A stretch of 64,000 nt of DNA from assembly GCA_002633005.1 (NCBI GenBank), contig NMRA01000243.1, positions 399,718 to 463,717 of the forward strand, given 5' to 3'. The notes under the pieces are model-generated. The model worked only from the letters and a program-made list of their open reading frames with translations, did no database searches and had not been told where the DNA came from. The position numbers and the translations under genes are program-made. The stretch is from Phoronis australis. Its lineage: Eukaryota > Phoronida > Phoronidae. The first letter of the stretch is position 1, and each line of letters starts with the position of its first letter. Positions 45,653-58,270 of the stretch are shown in pieces.

Positions 45653-46284
45653 AGGTGACTGACACGGTGACCGAGCGTGCATGTATAAAACAGCTTTGAA
45701 CGTTTGAATGATAATAGATAATATGCTAAACAAAGGCTGAACAAGGTTTATGCACTATTTAAATCATCAAATGAAGATTAAACAAAACCGCGTGATGTCT
45801 TTCGTGCTTGACATTTATACAGCGAATCCCTGTACAAGCATTTGATGCTCAAATTATTATAGAAAGTTTTATACACATGTCTGCTCTCATCGATTTCTAG
45901 GTTTGTTGTCTGTTGAGAACGTATTACTATTAAATTAAGTAAGCCAGCAATATTGTTTAATTCTGTATATGTATCTTCATCATGGTGAAATTCATAATTT
46001 ATGATTGTGATTGTTTTTCATGATATCAGAGTTAACTTGGTTTTATTTTGAAATTTCATGCGGAGTTACACGTAGCTCTAACACAAAAGCTAACGTAAAG
46101 CTTTTACATTGGACAATGTGCTTTCCAAACATGATTTTTTTCTATTTCACATAGAATTGGGGTTCTGGTTGATATACGAGTGACAAACTGGTAATACTAC
46201 GTATGCTTTTTGACTTTGTCGTCTACCCAGTGTGTATCGTGTTCTCCTGTACACGCGGAGAAGACAGCCTAAAACGTTGCATAA

Positions 46285-46467
46285 TTTGTCGCCTTCAACA
46301 TTTATCGTCGCACGGATGACAATACTTGCCTAGTGAGACAATATGTACTGTAAACACCTACACATATTGTCGCTCAGCCGACAATATATTTCTGTGTTGG
46401 CGGCACTTATTGTCGCGTTCGGCAAATATTATTGCCCGTGCGATGGCATGTGTTGAGGGCGACAATA
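46285..46467. mobile_element. MITE with 31-bp inverted ends (TTGTCGCC)
   Basis: Left 46285-46315 (TTGTCGCCTTCAACA...TCGCACGG) and right 46436-46467 in reverse (TTGTCGCCCTCAACA...TCGCACGG) match at about 24 of 31. Internal TTGTCGC and ACAATAT are repeated several times, so the element folds further on itself. Confidence 0.75.
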
Positions 46468-49400
46468 CAAGTCAAAACAGAGAGAACGTCGATGAGTCTG
46501 GACTTCCTTACTCAGGAGCTTGTGCATTGCTGAAATGAAGAACTTTTAGATTAATTTTCCTTGATAGGCCTTCGCCCGTCTGACCAAGATCGTCCATCCG
46601 CCGGCGCCTGGGAAATCTGTTCGATGTAATTACACGGCGTTCTATCTAAGCGCGTTCTCTTCTCATGAATGTCATTCTTTTCTCACAAGCCTGCATGGTT
46701 TCCTATGTTACGATTAACAGAAATTTTATCATGAAAATCTTTCTTTTCTAGTAAATCGCAAAGCCACGAGTCAGCACGTGCTTGGTATACAATGCAGGCC
46801 TATAAAACTGGACGTGCATGTATATATATATACCACTGGTACAAGCTGGTACAAATATTCTGTCTTGGATGGTGAGGCCAGGGAAGAAAACACACGCATG
46901 AATTTTAATGTTTACGGTGTTTCTGCACTAGAGCTCTCATGACCCATCTGAAACTGGAGTCCCTACCTGGAACAAGATTATAAGCTAGTCGGAAACAGAG
47001 CGCATGACTATTCAGGCTAGCAAATACAGCTGAATGTTCCCTGAGTTTCGATATGGACGCTATTAAATACGGCACGTTGTACTTATATGCAATTGATGCC
47101 CATATGCCGCAGAAATACAGATTTTACAAATGAGCCCAAGGTTTTATCGACAGTACACATACAGTAGACACGCTGTATTCGATTCAAGCGCGAGGCGATC
47201 CATTTGTGCGCTGCTGAACCTACGAGCAGGCTTGGAGAAGATGCAGTGAAGCTTCGTCGAAATATGCACTTAGATATAACACACGAAACGGGAAACACTT
47301 AAACCGTTAGCGATTGTAGACAATGCAGGGAAGCTTTCAGTGCAGTAATTATTGTACGAGTGAGGATGGACAACGGAGTGTGGAGTATAACCGTGACATG
47401 CAATAACGAGTCGGAAAATCGCGGGATCTGGGCATCCAGGTAGCAGCTCACGTGTTACTGCATTGCACGCACTCTCACTTATGTAAACCGTCGTCGGCAT
47501 ACAGGATTCATTCATACAGGTGAGTGAGACGCATTACGAATATTATGGTAAGTTTACGTCGGGTTCAAGTTTTCCGACTGATATACCAGCTTTTTTTCTA
47601 TTTTGGCGTTTTGCCAAAGAGCTTAAATATTTTTTTACTGCTGCTTACAATCTTATGATGACGCGCGTGTTACCGTGCTGTGTCCGATGTTGAACGAGAG
47701 CCGTGGGAGCAGATTATGTCTAATAGCGCGTTACATTTTCTAGAGAAAGAAATCCCCTGTGTGGACTAAGATACTTCGAGTATTGACTGTTGTTCACTCA
47801 TGCTAACACGATTTCTCCGGTGCAGTGTTTACGCGTTATGGACGGGATCCAAGGCGTTAGGTACGGTATTTGCTTATTGTTTACATGTATGTAATAGTGT
47901 TTCATAGAATCTAAGTGCCGAGAACACCGGCAGCGCGGATCCAGTATGACGATTAGAGGGAGTCTGACGACGAGACATATTTCACCGTTCGGTCAATGAT
48001 GGAATAGGAGGTCCAAGCAGGGGGTTCGAACTGAACCCGCTGAATCCCCTATAGCTGCGCCTGAACGATGTCTAAAATCTAGTAACAATTGTCTAATAAC
48101 AAACTGAAAAGATGGATTCTGTAACGTAATATTAGGTTCTAGTTTCAAGACTGTTCGTACATGTATGTTTTGATTTCACTTTATTATCCAAGATATAACC
48201 GAGCGATTGGCCTGTAAGCTGCTGAAATGCATACAAGCTGCAACGACATCGGCTGCTTTTGACATGAGTGAAGGAATTAGTAGTTATAGAATGTACAATA
48301 TAATCTTGAAGTCGACACTTATCTAGTCACATTGAAAAGTCAAATTAAAGAATTCAATCGTATTGATTAATGCTAAACATGAACGCACTGAATTGAAATC
48401 CTGATACTGTATACCCCGCACTCAGACCAGGGGGGTACTCGACTAGATTGTTAACAGTGGTACAGGTGAAGTTCTAGGATACCCTCTGCGAAGTTGAAAA
48501 AGGGACAATATGTATGTTTATTAATCAGACAAACTAACAAACTTTCCAGTCGCTTCGACCTATATCCGGAACTGAGTATGGGAGACAATTCCCACAATAT
48601 ATAACGTATTTGTGAGGAGTTTTAATCGCCCTTTTCAAGGACAGAAACACCACCCTTAGGAATTACCTCCGTAACCCTCTCGTAGACATTCGTCGACAAG
48701 TGTCTTTTTAACCGCCAGAAGCCTAGATGCCGTGTTGTCAAAAGTGAAAATTATCGATCTTTTGCAAAACATAAATCAGATTTTCGTGGTTGAAAAACAC
48801 TGAGAAAGCTTGTTCAGAGTTTCAAACTCCCGAAATGATCTATTTTGTAGAAAGTTAAGTCGTAAAAGGTATTTTGCAAGAAAATAGGTAGTGAAAAGGT
48901 CACCCAGGTTAGACATGAACGTCCCGTATACCTGTTCTGTGGGAGTACCCCCGGTTGGCTCCGACTACCGTTGGACTTGCTCGCTGTATAACGGCTTCCG
49001 TCAATGACTTAATAATCTGAGATGCGCTTAATATTATTCACGATGGTTTAGTGTGCTGGTAACTAATAGCCTAGATGCTGACAACTGAGACACGGGCATC
49101 AGTATTGGAACAGTTTTCAATTGTCTTTTGGTCAAGTTTGCACTTGGAGGGCACTAAACATTTCGCTATTTTATTGTTCGATTAAAGGAAGATGTGGAAA
49201 TAAAAAGTTCCACGTAGACCCAAGAAACCAGTCTCAAAAACGCCAGACCACGTCGTCACGGCTTTACAAGTGAAGCACGTGATAACAGTAACTGTTCTTG
49301 CTATATTGTCATGGGTCTGCGGCCGGGAAGGTCCTTTCGCACGAAGATTTAGGATGGCTGGCCAGTGGTCGTTATATACTCTTCAGTGCGTCAGACCATT

Positions 49401-49803
49401 ATTGTCACCGTGTGATGCAGGTGTGTTTTCTATAAGGTCTATTGTGTTGGACCTATATGGTGTAAAAATGCAAGTAAAGTGCTGAACCTAAACGGACTCC
49501 TGCCTACTGGAGGATCGTCCTTATATGTATATTAGAAGCGCCGCTTCAGCCGAGCTGGCCTCGTTCCTCCCCAATATGAGGACTCAACTAGTCGGCTCCG
49601 AACACTCTAAATTATATTAATAATAAAAACAATAATAACAATTATAATGATAATGATGATAATATGTAAATCTAAGTAATACCAGTTGAGTATCCACTTT
49701 CCACTGTAAATTGTACCAGTTTTTCACTTTCGCCTGTTAAAAAGGAATCTATAAAATACATTAGACACCGTCTTTTTGTTATTATTATTCTGTGCAAATT
49801 AAG
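46468..49803. other. Intergenic, nothing recognised
   Basis: No gene, RNA or clear repeat, apart from AT-rich trinucleotide DNA at 49617-49670 and a B-box-like GGGTTCGAACTGAACCC near 48020 without an A box. Confidence 0.5.
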
Positions 49804-50057
49804 TTAAAACGGTACTGAACTCGTGCGGTTTTCGGTCAAAAATCAAATTTTTATTTAGGCCCATGACCGCTCTAAAATTGGTCTCGTATTGTTCCTTATT
49901 CAGTTGCAAAGTCACGTGATTTCTGGGCCCAAGGAGAACTAATGACCAACTGTCAATTCTCTCCAAGTCCAGTACCTAGGAACAAGTTGATACCAATTTC
50001 GTAACGGTATGTGGTCTAAGTTACCTTTTTTAACAAAAAGGCTTAACGCCGCTTTAA
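49804..50057 (+). mobile_element. TTAA-flanked (piggyBac-like) miniature element, uninterrupted
   Basis: TTAA (49804) ... TTAA (50054), 254 bp. Inverted arms: AAAATTGGTCTCGTATTGTT at left, AATTGGTATCAACTTGTTCC in reverse at right, and GGTCAAAAATCAAATTTTTA. Centre has GTCACGTGATTT. No coding capacity. Confidence 0.75.
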
Positions 50058-50268
50058 TCGGAACCCTAAACAATATCTTAGCGACTGTGACTAAATATCT
50101 TAGGCAACACTAGCGCATTGTGTTACTTAGGTAACTGTCAGATTATCTCTGCGTGTAACCGGGTATTTTCAAATGAAAAATCCATGACATTATCTTGTAA
50201 TATCGGGAATCAACTGCAGAAGCCAATGCCACATACTGACCATTTCTGATAACTTTCTGCTTCCTTTT

Positions 50269-50396
50269 CTCGTAAATTCTCCCTTTATCGAACTATTTTT
50301 GAGCGGGCTCACGAAATGCCGTTGATTTCCACGACATGTTTGGCAGTTCTAGGTCAGCCGACTCTCGTGGACGAGACGGCCTCCCCACCTGATGAC
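50269..50396 (+). repeat. Dispersed structured repeat, copy 1
   Basis: Shares GCTCACGAAATG, CGATTTCCACGAC-like, TTTGGCAGTTCTAG and CTCGTGGACGAGACGG with 52456-52590. Several short self-complementary segments. Family unknown. Confidence 0.75.
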
Positions 50397-51549
50397 TACG
50401 GGTATAGGTGGCGCTGTGGCTCAAGGTGTAGTTGAGCCACAGACTACTGTGCAGTTCCGTGTATGCATACGGATTGAAATTTATTCTTTTTTCGGAATGG
50501 TCATTCCGAATTGCCAAAAACATAACAATCAACTCATTCATTAAAGTGTATTCCCCATGGGTTATAAAAGGTATAAATTTTTGCCTTGAACGCTGGTGCA
50601 TGAATGGCTGCCAATCTGTCCGTTAGAACGTAGATCATGAAAATTAATACTGCATTTCATTAAGATCAGTGTGCCTCACTTCGGCTAATTGCAACCGTAT
50701 ATGATAATTTTAAATGACGTGCATGGCCTGATTGTGCTAAGTTCAAAACAGTTAAGTGTGTCTCTCTTTCGTGACTCATAAGTCCGTGATTACTGCCAGT
50801 TCCGATACGTCAATTTGTATATCATAACGGAGTAACGTAAGCTTATACAAAAAGTGAAAGAGTTGCAAGATGGCCTGGCCACATAATAATGATTCGTTTT
50901 TTACTATAACGCAGTCTTTGTAAATGCTCTATGAAGTAAAATTACCAGATACTACGATGACACTCTTTGGGAGGCTAAAAAATCCTATATCAACTCACTG
51001 AAGAATAAAAGAAATACCTCCCCGCTGTCACCAGTTTTAGGACGTAAATAATTTAAAAGCGGTTTACTTCACAATCCCGAAAAACTCTCGTTCCTTGGTC
51101 GGTGAATTTCTTATTTTTTTATTTGAAACTTAGCGTGCAGCCAGAGACAAAATCCATTATCCAGTTCTTAGTGAAAAGCACTTTCGTAAGACGTGCGTTG
51201 CGTGAATACTCTACGGGCCACTCAAAAGAAGAAAGTAATCCGCCATGCTCATCAGGCTAACTCAGGTGTCAGTGAGTTAAGTGTCTAATTTTGTAACATG
51301 GTCCAGAAGGATTTATATTCCATTTTGGTTTTGTCTGGTAAAAAGACTTTTCTGTCCAAAGGACTGTTTATTCAATTTTAAGTACATAAATAATTTAGAG
51401 AGATTGAAACCCCGTTATGAAACGGCTCGGGATTACGCTATGCAAAAGAACCTATACATATGAGTAACGTTTCAATAGTAATTGCCGCTAACAGATCCTT
51501 TTTAATGGTGCTAAATCTCTAAAAGGCTATTGTAGTCTCGAACCCAGTC

Positions 51550-51690
51550 TCTAGTAGCGTTTGAGTCGGGTGAAGATGGCTCGCTGGTTCCCTACGTGCC
51601 TAGCCAGCGCGCTGGCTACCGACCACCAACGCGGCACGCACGGAACCACCGAGGTGGAGATGGCTGACACCTGCCGCGATTCTTGATTTG
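51550..51690. other. Isolated GC-rich block
   Basis: GC-rich island in AT-rich DNA with a 36-codon frame (51576-51686) starting MARWFPTCLASALA. Contains the palindrome-like CCAGCGCGCTGG. No homology recognised. Confidence 0.4.
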
Positions 51691-52063
51691 CCAATCGGAT
51701 GAGGTCAGCCTAAGTCACTTCCACACATTTACTCATGTTATAAGTTGACTGGAACTGTATCCCAAAACATAAACCAGGGAATGAAAGTTGAGATCATGCC
51801 CACTGCAGGCGCGCATGTCTATAGTGCAGAAGCCATCTATTTCGTCGATCTCCGAGTCATGAAGGTTATCTAAAAATGAAACTACAAGAAAGAATGGCAA
51901 GAAAGATTCAAAATGTTGAAATGCGCTAGCAAATCGGATCGCATAGCTTAGAGGCTCAATGGTGAAAAATTTGAACACTGACATGGAGTCGCGGTTTAGA
52001 TCTTTACCACACTGAGGGCGCAGTTGCTGCTACCGACCCTCGACAAAACTTCGGCGAGTACTA

Positions 52064-52209
52064 CCAGGGTAGAGTTCAGTAGCTGTCTTGCGACTACAAA
52101 AATCTAACCAAAATGACATGTTCTCATTTAAAATACACGGCAATATCTCACTTAATTTCGCGAAGTCTTGCTTTTTAGCGTGGTCCTAGTAGCATTACCG
52201 AGTCTACCT
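52064..52209 (+). mobile_element. MITE family CAGGGTAGARTTCA, copy 2
   Basis: Starts CCAGGGTAGAGTTCAGTAGC, core ATACACGGCAATATCTCACT, TTTCGCGAAGTCTTGC, degenerate right end. Same orientation as the reverse of 9087-9244. Confidence 0.8.
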
Positions 52210-52455
52210 AGAGTACATACTATGCAAATAGAGTCTGGGTTCGAGAGTAATTCAGTCTCTAAAAGTGATGTATTTACTTCATGGTATGCCAAAGATATTA
52301 CATGTACTTAGATCCGGTCAGATTATCATCACATAGAACCAGAAAAGATATTTTCAAACCGGAAAAAACGTATTGTTCCTATCCGATAGGTGTGCATCAC
52401 GTGACCACCTACGCCTTTGATAACTGTACATCGTTTTCACTCTACTGCTCCCGTT

Positions 52456-52590
52456 ACTCGTAAACTAACTTTTTGTCGAACTATTATAGAGCGAGCTCAC
52501 GAAATGTCGTCGATTTCCACGACTTGTTGTTTGGCAGTTCTAGATGAGTCGACTCGTGGACGAGACGGTCTCGAAATCTGGTGATCCGAT
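52456..52590 (+). repeat. Dispersed structured repeat, copy 2
   Basis: About 85% similar to 50269-50396 in the same orientation. Contains GTCGT/ACGAC arms and the palindrome CGAGACGGTCTCG. Confidence 0.75.
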
Positions 52591-52903
52591 GTGTGTGTGT
52601 GCATGTATGCACGTATTATCTGCAGCGCTCACTAGTTATTATTAACAATTGAAAGACCCAAGACTCTGTTCCCCAAGTTATGTGTGCCGCCCAGTCGAGG
52701 AGGCATTTTGTTATCTCGTCTAGAAGGTCTATAGTATCAGGTTAACTTGGCTTTGCTACGACCTCGGGCCATTGCGTTAAGTATTTAGTTTTTGATGCTG
52801 ATTAAGGTAGCATTGTTCAACAGGTGGCGTTTCGATAACCCGTTCTCTCGACTGCCTGGGCATTGTGTTGATCTGACTTTGAATCCAGTTACCCTCCACT
52901 ACT

Positions 52904-52936
52904 CCCCCCACCCCCCCGCACCCCCCCGCACCCCCC
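52904..52936 (-). repeat. Four C6-7 runs (G-quadruplex on minus strand)
   Basis: Runs of 6, 7, 7 and 6 C separated by A, GCA and GCA. Meets the usual G4 rule with very short loops on the minus strand and i-motif on the plus strand. Confidence 0.8.
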
Positions 52937-53364
52937 AGCTGAATATGGTTTTCTGCCAAGTTAAGGACGGAAAAGCGTCATTCAAGCTTACGTGCTGACA
53001 TACCCCGGAACGGATGTCCGTTAGCATCAGTTGTTCTTCAAGTGACCATAAATTGCTTTAATTGGAAATTTTCATGTCTTCGGACTGTTAATAGACGTGT
53101 TAAATATTTAAATGGGAATGGATCTTTTCACTACAATGAAGGATTTTAATAGGCTCTTATTGATAATGTACAATAACAGACATATTTTAAATGCCGAGCA
53201 GTTTGTAAAAAGGAAGGGATATGTGCATATCGGATAAAAAGCTTAATGCGCTCTTTTGAAAAGGAAGGCAGTGTTTGCAGTTTTTAGTTATTGTTTTGAC
53301 TTAACACCGAAGCATTGTAGGTAATTTCAGGAATTGTACTCTCACAAAATTATGACGCGTGGGG

Positions 53365-53498
53365 CGCGTTCCGTAGAAGCAAGACACTCGCGAGTAAAAG
53401 TAGTACGATCACGTGCTTCGCTTGAAATACATGGGGATATCTCTAGAAGACTTGCGTGATGTCGCTTTTCTCGCAAGGAACTTGCTCAACGGAACGCT
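53365..53498 (+). mobile_element. Related MITE with GCGTTCCGT ends
   Basis: Inverted ends GCGTTCCGTAGAAGCAAG and CTTGCTCAACGGAACGC; core ATCACGTGCTTCGCTTG, ATACATGGGGATATCTC, AAGACTTGCG. Confidence 0.7.
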
Positions 53499-53929
53499 GT
53501 CCTCTACTATCCTTTCCTAATGCAGCTGTTAAACCGTAGTTCAAAACCTTTGAATAATTGTTTTGGTTCATGCTATGTGGTGGAATCCTTTGTTTTGGTT
53601 CTTTGGATCGGCGAGTTAGCGTTCCTAATTACTCATAATAGAACCATAAAATGTATTTTGATAACCGCCACTAACTTGGTTTTCAAGAGTTTGAAGTTTG
53701 TGACTTCGGTTTGAACTAGCGAAACTTTTTAAATTACCACTATTTTAAAAATTAAGGCGGTGTTCAGTGTTGGATGTCAATCGCCTATAGGTACGTGAAA
53801 GTAAACAGGAAGTAAACACGTCATGTCACATCATCGTAGAGTTAACTCCAACGGTTTAAATTCTATTGTGCTTTGATATCTAATTCATGTTCACATCACA
53901 AATCGTTGACATCGACATAGTCTAATGTC

Positions 53930-54035
53930 ATTTATTGAGTGGTTGTTATGCGATCCGGCTGCTGGTCTGCAGCCGAAGGGGTTGTGAGTTCGATTCTGCG
54001 TTTAAGCTGATTTCAGAAAAGCAGTGATTTTAAAG
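53930..54035 (+). mobile_element. tRNA-like unit and tail, partial copy E
   Basis: GTGAGTTCGATTCTGCG (B box) followed by TAAGCTGATTTCAGAAAA, matching the end of copy C (ATTCTGCGTTGGGGCTGAT). The upstream conserved block is not evident. Confidence 0.5.
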
Positions 54036-54329
54036 TCGTGTGGCACTGACACAGAATTCCTAGCACATACACGTTTCTCGCAAAAAATTGGAGTTGTCGT
54101 AATCACTCGTGTGCTGACGAACAACAGAAATTTATTTATTTCCACTACTGATCTTGTAAACATGTGCAATGTTTTTGGTCGCAGTCTAGTGTGATAGCCC
54201 CGACAAACGCTATTAGGCCATGACTACCGTAACTACGACGAGCGTAAAGTTAATATGGTGGAAGTCATTTAGGCCTAAAAGTATACTGCATGCAACCACA
54301 GATTCTCTACGAGAACCCAGCCAAAAAAA

Positions 54330-54430
54330 AAAACAAGATCTAATAAGACTTCGCAAGATATCGCGATGTATTACAACCGAAGCACGTGATCATACTGGCT
54401 TCCTTCGCGAGATTCTTGCGTCCGCGGAAC
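54330..54430 (-). mobile_element. Degenerate copy of the CACGTG-core MITE
   Basis: In reverse: ATCACGTGCTTCGGTTG, ATACATCGCGATATCTTGCG. It explains most of the 126-codon open frame at 54220-54600, which I do not call a gene. Confidence 0.55.
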
Positions 54431-56397
54431 TCAGTCCAGGACTACGCGGAGAAGGACTGCAGTCATCAGAGAGCACAACATTTCCACCGGATCCAATAGC
54501 TGCACCCCTTGTAGAAAGACAACACACGTTATCTAAAAGCCACCGCAGACGGAGAACTGTACGAGATGACCTGTTTCAGCCTCAAGTGAATGGGAGCTGA
54601 GCTGACAATTCATGTTGAGGCAGGGGCAACTGAATGAAGTGGCAAGTTCATTCGTTGTTGTATTTCTAAGTTTTGACGTAAGCTGTGAGCTCAGCTATCG
54701 TTCATTTGAGGCAGACAACTCACCCCGTAGATCTCCGTCTGCGGTGAGCCTGACTGAGCTTGGTAAATGAATATCTTACGGATGACGTCATGCATTTTCG
54801 AAACCATGTACTCAGCTATATTTGAGAGTGGGGATGTGGAATCTGACAATGTTCAAACGACTTACCAAATAAGAGAAAAAAAACTTCGTCTCGAATGCAT
54901 GTTGTAAACGACATTCAACCTACTACCAACTGAGATGTGATGACGGGTTTACAGAGATTCAAATTTGGCTCGTATAATATAACATCGTGCTATCTCAAAT
55001 ACTTTTATTGATTTGTTTCTCAATGCTTTGATGGTAGTTCATGGACTTTATGAGATGTGGCTACAACAGGATAAATTTACTGGGCTATAATAACGAATTT
55101 GCCAGTTTTACTTCTACAATCTCAACACCATGGGATTTTGATGTTAAGACGCGCTACTTACGCTCAGTGGTCAAACCCTTGGTGTAAATCATTAAAACAC
55201 CCCTAACTCTTGGACTAGTCCTCACATAAACGAGGGCAAAAAATAGAGCCTCAGCCGCTGGAACAATGGTGTTTGTTGCAAAATTATTTATTAATTAGGC
55301 GGTTTGCACTATACATTGTCCAAGTGAAATGTTGACAGACTGGCTTTATTGATTGCCTCGTTTTCACTTTTGATATGATTCCCTCGATGACATTTCCAAC
55401 TCTGAACCGGAACCATCTTTTTGTGCAATTAAGCTGAGCCAAACTGCATCCAAAGTCAGCCAACCGCAGAAAAATTCAATTTGTACTAAAATTAAACAGT
55501 GTTATGGGCACATTACGTGGACTACGTAGACTAGTTTTATTGACGTAGATCCAGGACAAATTCCACGAAATTCGGTTTCTTTTTTGTATTGTGCACGAAT
55601 TAAACATCAGATGAGCAAGTATCTTGTAACCGTAGACTTCCAATTCACCGCGTTTGCTCCATCAAATTATTGTTCTTGTTCAGAAACCCAATATCTTGAA
55701 ATTGTATGCATGAGATGGTATCTCGTATTGCCATAAAATTTTAACACGACCGAACGATGTCCTCAAGATACAACTGCGTAATGGTTAATACAAGTATCAT
55801 GCTTGCAGTAATAGTTTTACACGTATCACGATTCCAGTGCAAATGATCGTTTCCCAGAAATCGATGAAAACGTATCATTTCCATTGTCGTGTAAACAAAA
55901 TTTGTTGCAAAGCTCTAACCAACTGGAGCATTTAAATATCAGATGTCAATTTGTGAAAAACGTCTCCCAGCGGAAGCTGTTCTCATATCTAAACACATGA
56001 AAATTACAAAAAATATTCGTCACATACTCGAAATATTATATTGCGAAATTGCGTTTGGCTGATATTTATGCATGAGTTAAACATCCTGCATTTTATTGAA
56101 AGAGGACTTCAAGAGAAGGTTCAATGGTCACGACAGTCGATGTTTGTTTCAAAGGAATATGTTACCCAGTAGCAGAGAATGACTGCATGGAAAGAAGTGA
56201 TAGCGCACCACAGTGAAAATAAGCCCTTAAATTTGATCAAGCCCTTCTTTCCACTCGTACTTTTTGTCATATTTTCCCTTTTCTTCGTGAGTCGCTTTTA
56301 ATTCCTTTGAACAAGTGTGAACTGAGCAAATTAAGAAAACAGCGCCATCTGTAACTAGGAAGACAACAGCAGATACACAAAGAAACAGACCAACAAT
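54431..56397. other. Intergenic, nothing recognised
   Basis: AT-rich sequence without recognised gene, RNA or repeat structure. Confidence 0.5.
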
Positions 56398-56705
56398 CAG
56401 AGCAACGACAACAACAACACAACAACAACAACAGCAACAGCTTGAAAAACGACGAAAACAAAACAATAGTAACGTCAGCAACAACAACAATAACAATAAC
56501 AACAACAGTCACATTAACAATAAGAATGGCAACACCAACCCTAAACAAGAAGAGCACCACCACCACCACCAACATCATCATCCAAAACAACGACGGTGAC
56601 AACAGCGACAAAAATACCGCCAACATCAGTTACCTCAACAACAACAGTAGCGCCACCACCAACAATAACACCGGCAGATACAACAAACACTACCAGTAGC
56701 AATAA
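56398..56705. repeat. Imperfect (CAA)n/(ACC)n trinucleotide repeat
   Basis: About 300 bp of degenerate CAA, CAC and CAG triplets on the plus strand. Long open frames here on both strands reflect low complexity. Confidence 0.85.
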
Positions 56706-56929
56706 CAATGATGTATGCACGTGCAACGGAAGCATGTTTACAAATTCCTCTGTTTGCAGAAAAGATGTGTATTAGCCGTAGCCCAGTCCCGAAATTCCAT
56801 CAAATTGTCCAAAAACTCTGTTTCTAACCCTTCTTGTCAGTGCATAATTATTTGCGTGTAAATCTCGAGTATACGTGTTTACGAGGCGAACTATATTTAC
56901 AATCCTTATTTGTTCTCAGATTAATACGT

Positions 56930-56962
56930 GTGTGCGTGCGTGCGTGCGTGCGTACGTGCGTG

Positions 56963-57006
<44 letters not shown>

Positions 57007-57039
57007 NGCGTGCGTGTGTGTGTGTGTGTGTGTGTGTGT
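56930..57039. repeat. (GT)n with GTGC variants, one N
   Basis: TGCG repeats then (GT)n; N at 57007. Frames across it are not genes. Confidence 0.95.
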
Positions 57040-57963
57040 ACCGACGACTCCCACGGGCACGTTGGCACTTCTAAACGTTCATTACGAGGGTAGACTATAC
57101 TCCTGCCGCACCATTCGCTCGGGCTTTGTAGTAGTTTCTTTTTCAACAAGGTACTTTTCTTGCGAATTAGAATTCTTTTATCCTAAAAAGTATTTAAATT
57201 TTTCTGTACCCAGCCCTTTTCTTATCAATCGCACCTTTTCTTATGAACGGCATTCGTTTCTTGGGAGCAATTTTGTAATTTAATGCTCGGGAAAAAAATC
57301 GCTGTTCATGAGAAGAAAATTGAGTTCATAGGGAATACAACTGCGGCTTATGCAGTGATGGATCAACCGTATGAAGTCACTGAAGCTTAAAGTGGCATTT
57401 CGCTGTTGTTTAGCTGTCAAAATTGAATTCGTAACCGAAGCGCATTGAGGCTAAAAAATGACTACGCTAATCCGATCTTGAATTCTTGTCGAATGAGTCA
57501 GTATCTCGAATCCGGGATTGCGTACATATGCTATTCTCGAATTCGCAATTTTAGTGTTGGACAACCCCAATAAAATGTGAATAGTTTTTGGGGGTCTCTC
57601 ACACTTTCAATTTTCTTCTTGTTAACGGAAGTAGAATCCAACCACGATAAATAATATTGTGAGGTCGAATTTGTGAGAGCTAAGACCACTGAGGTGAGAG
57701 TTACAGGCATAATTCTATTTTCGTTTTTAGCCAGACAAACGGGGCAAAATGCTACTTTAAGCTTCAGCCACGGTACGGGAGGGTGCCCAAGTGCTGCATT
57801 TTCCATTGTTAGCCAAGGCACTATATAGGACCCACACAACCAAATAGGAACCCATCTCGCTATGATAGGGCCCTACTACTTGTAGTGGATTAATGAGTGC
57901 TTTGAAATCTGTGTAAAGACATCGACGTTGGCTACATGTTTTAGAGGTGTTGGCTTACTAGGG

Positions 57964-58270
57964 TGGCGAAGAGATGGCAACGGGAAGGTGGCGATGGGAG
58001 TGTGGCGACCGGAAAGGTGGAGACGGGAGTTGACGATGGGAGTGTGTCGATCGAGGAGGTGGTGGCGGGGAGGTGACAATGCCGGGACTGTGGCGATCAG
58101 GGAGTGGGTGACAGGGAGGTGGCGATGACAGTGTGGCGACCGGAAAGGTGGAGACGGGAGTTGACCATGTGAGTGTGTCGTTCGGGTGGTGGTGGCGGGG
58201 AGGCGACAATGCCGGGAGTGTGTCAACCGGGGATGTGGTGACGGGGAAGACTGGCGGTAGGGGGCAGGAG
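57964..58270. repeat. 131-bp GC-rich minisatellite with short sub-repeats
   Basis: TGTGGCGACCGGAAAGGTGG starts at 58001 and again at 58132. Within each unit GGTGGCGA-type and GTGTGTCG-type motifs recur. Strong G bias on the plus strand, without stop codons in some frames (hence the 145-codon reverse frame), but no gene evidence. Confidence 0.8.

Noticed and set aside
45470-45744. Frames with poly-Asp, poly-Met or poly-His
   Set aside because: Products of the (CAT)n microsatellite.
48010-48065. tRNA or SINE at a B-box-like GGGTTCGAACTGAACCC
   Set aside because: No A box at the right distance; the motif is simply an inverted repeat.
49270-49485. 71-codon frame with a signal-peptide-like start
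   Set aside because: Begins with GTG, has no ATG at that point, and no similarity or gene context.
52530-52590. Hammerhead ribozyme (TAGATGAGTC ... GGACGAGAC)
   Set aside because: CTGATGA is broken, GAAAC is GAGAC, and I could not pair the required third stem or find the cleavage triplet; the other copy (50355) is further from the consensus.
54220-54600. 126-codon open frame on plus strand
   Set aside because: It largely overlaps a degenerate copy of the CACGTG-core MITE, has no recognisable domain and no splice or poly(A) context.
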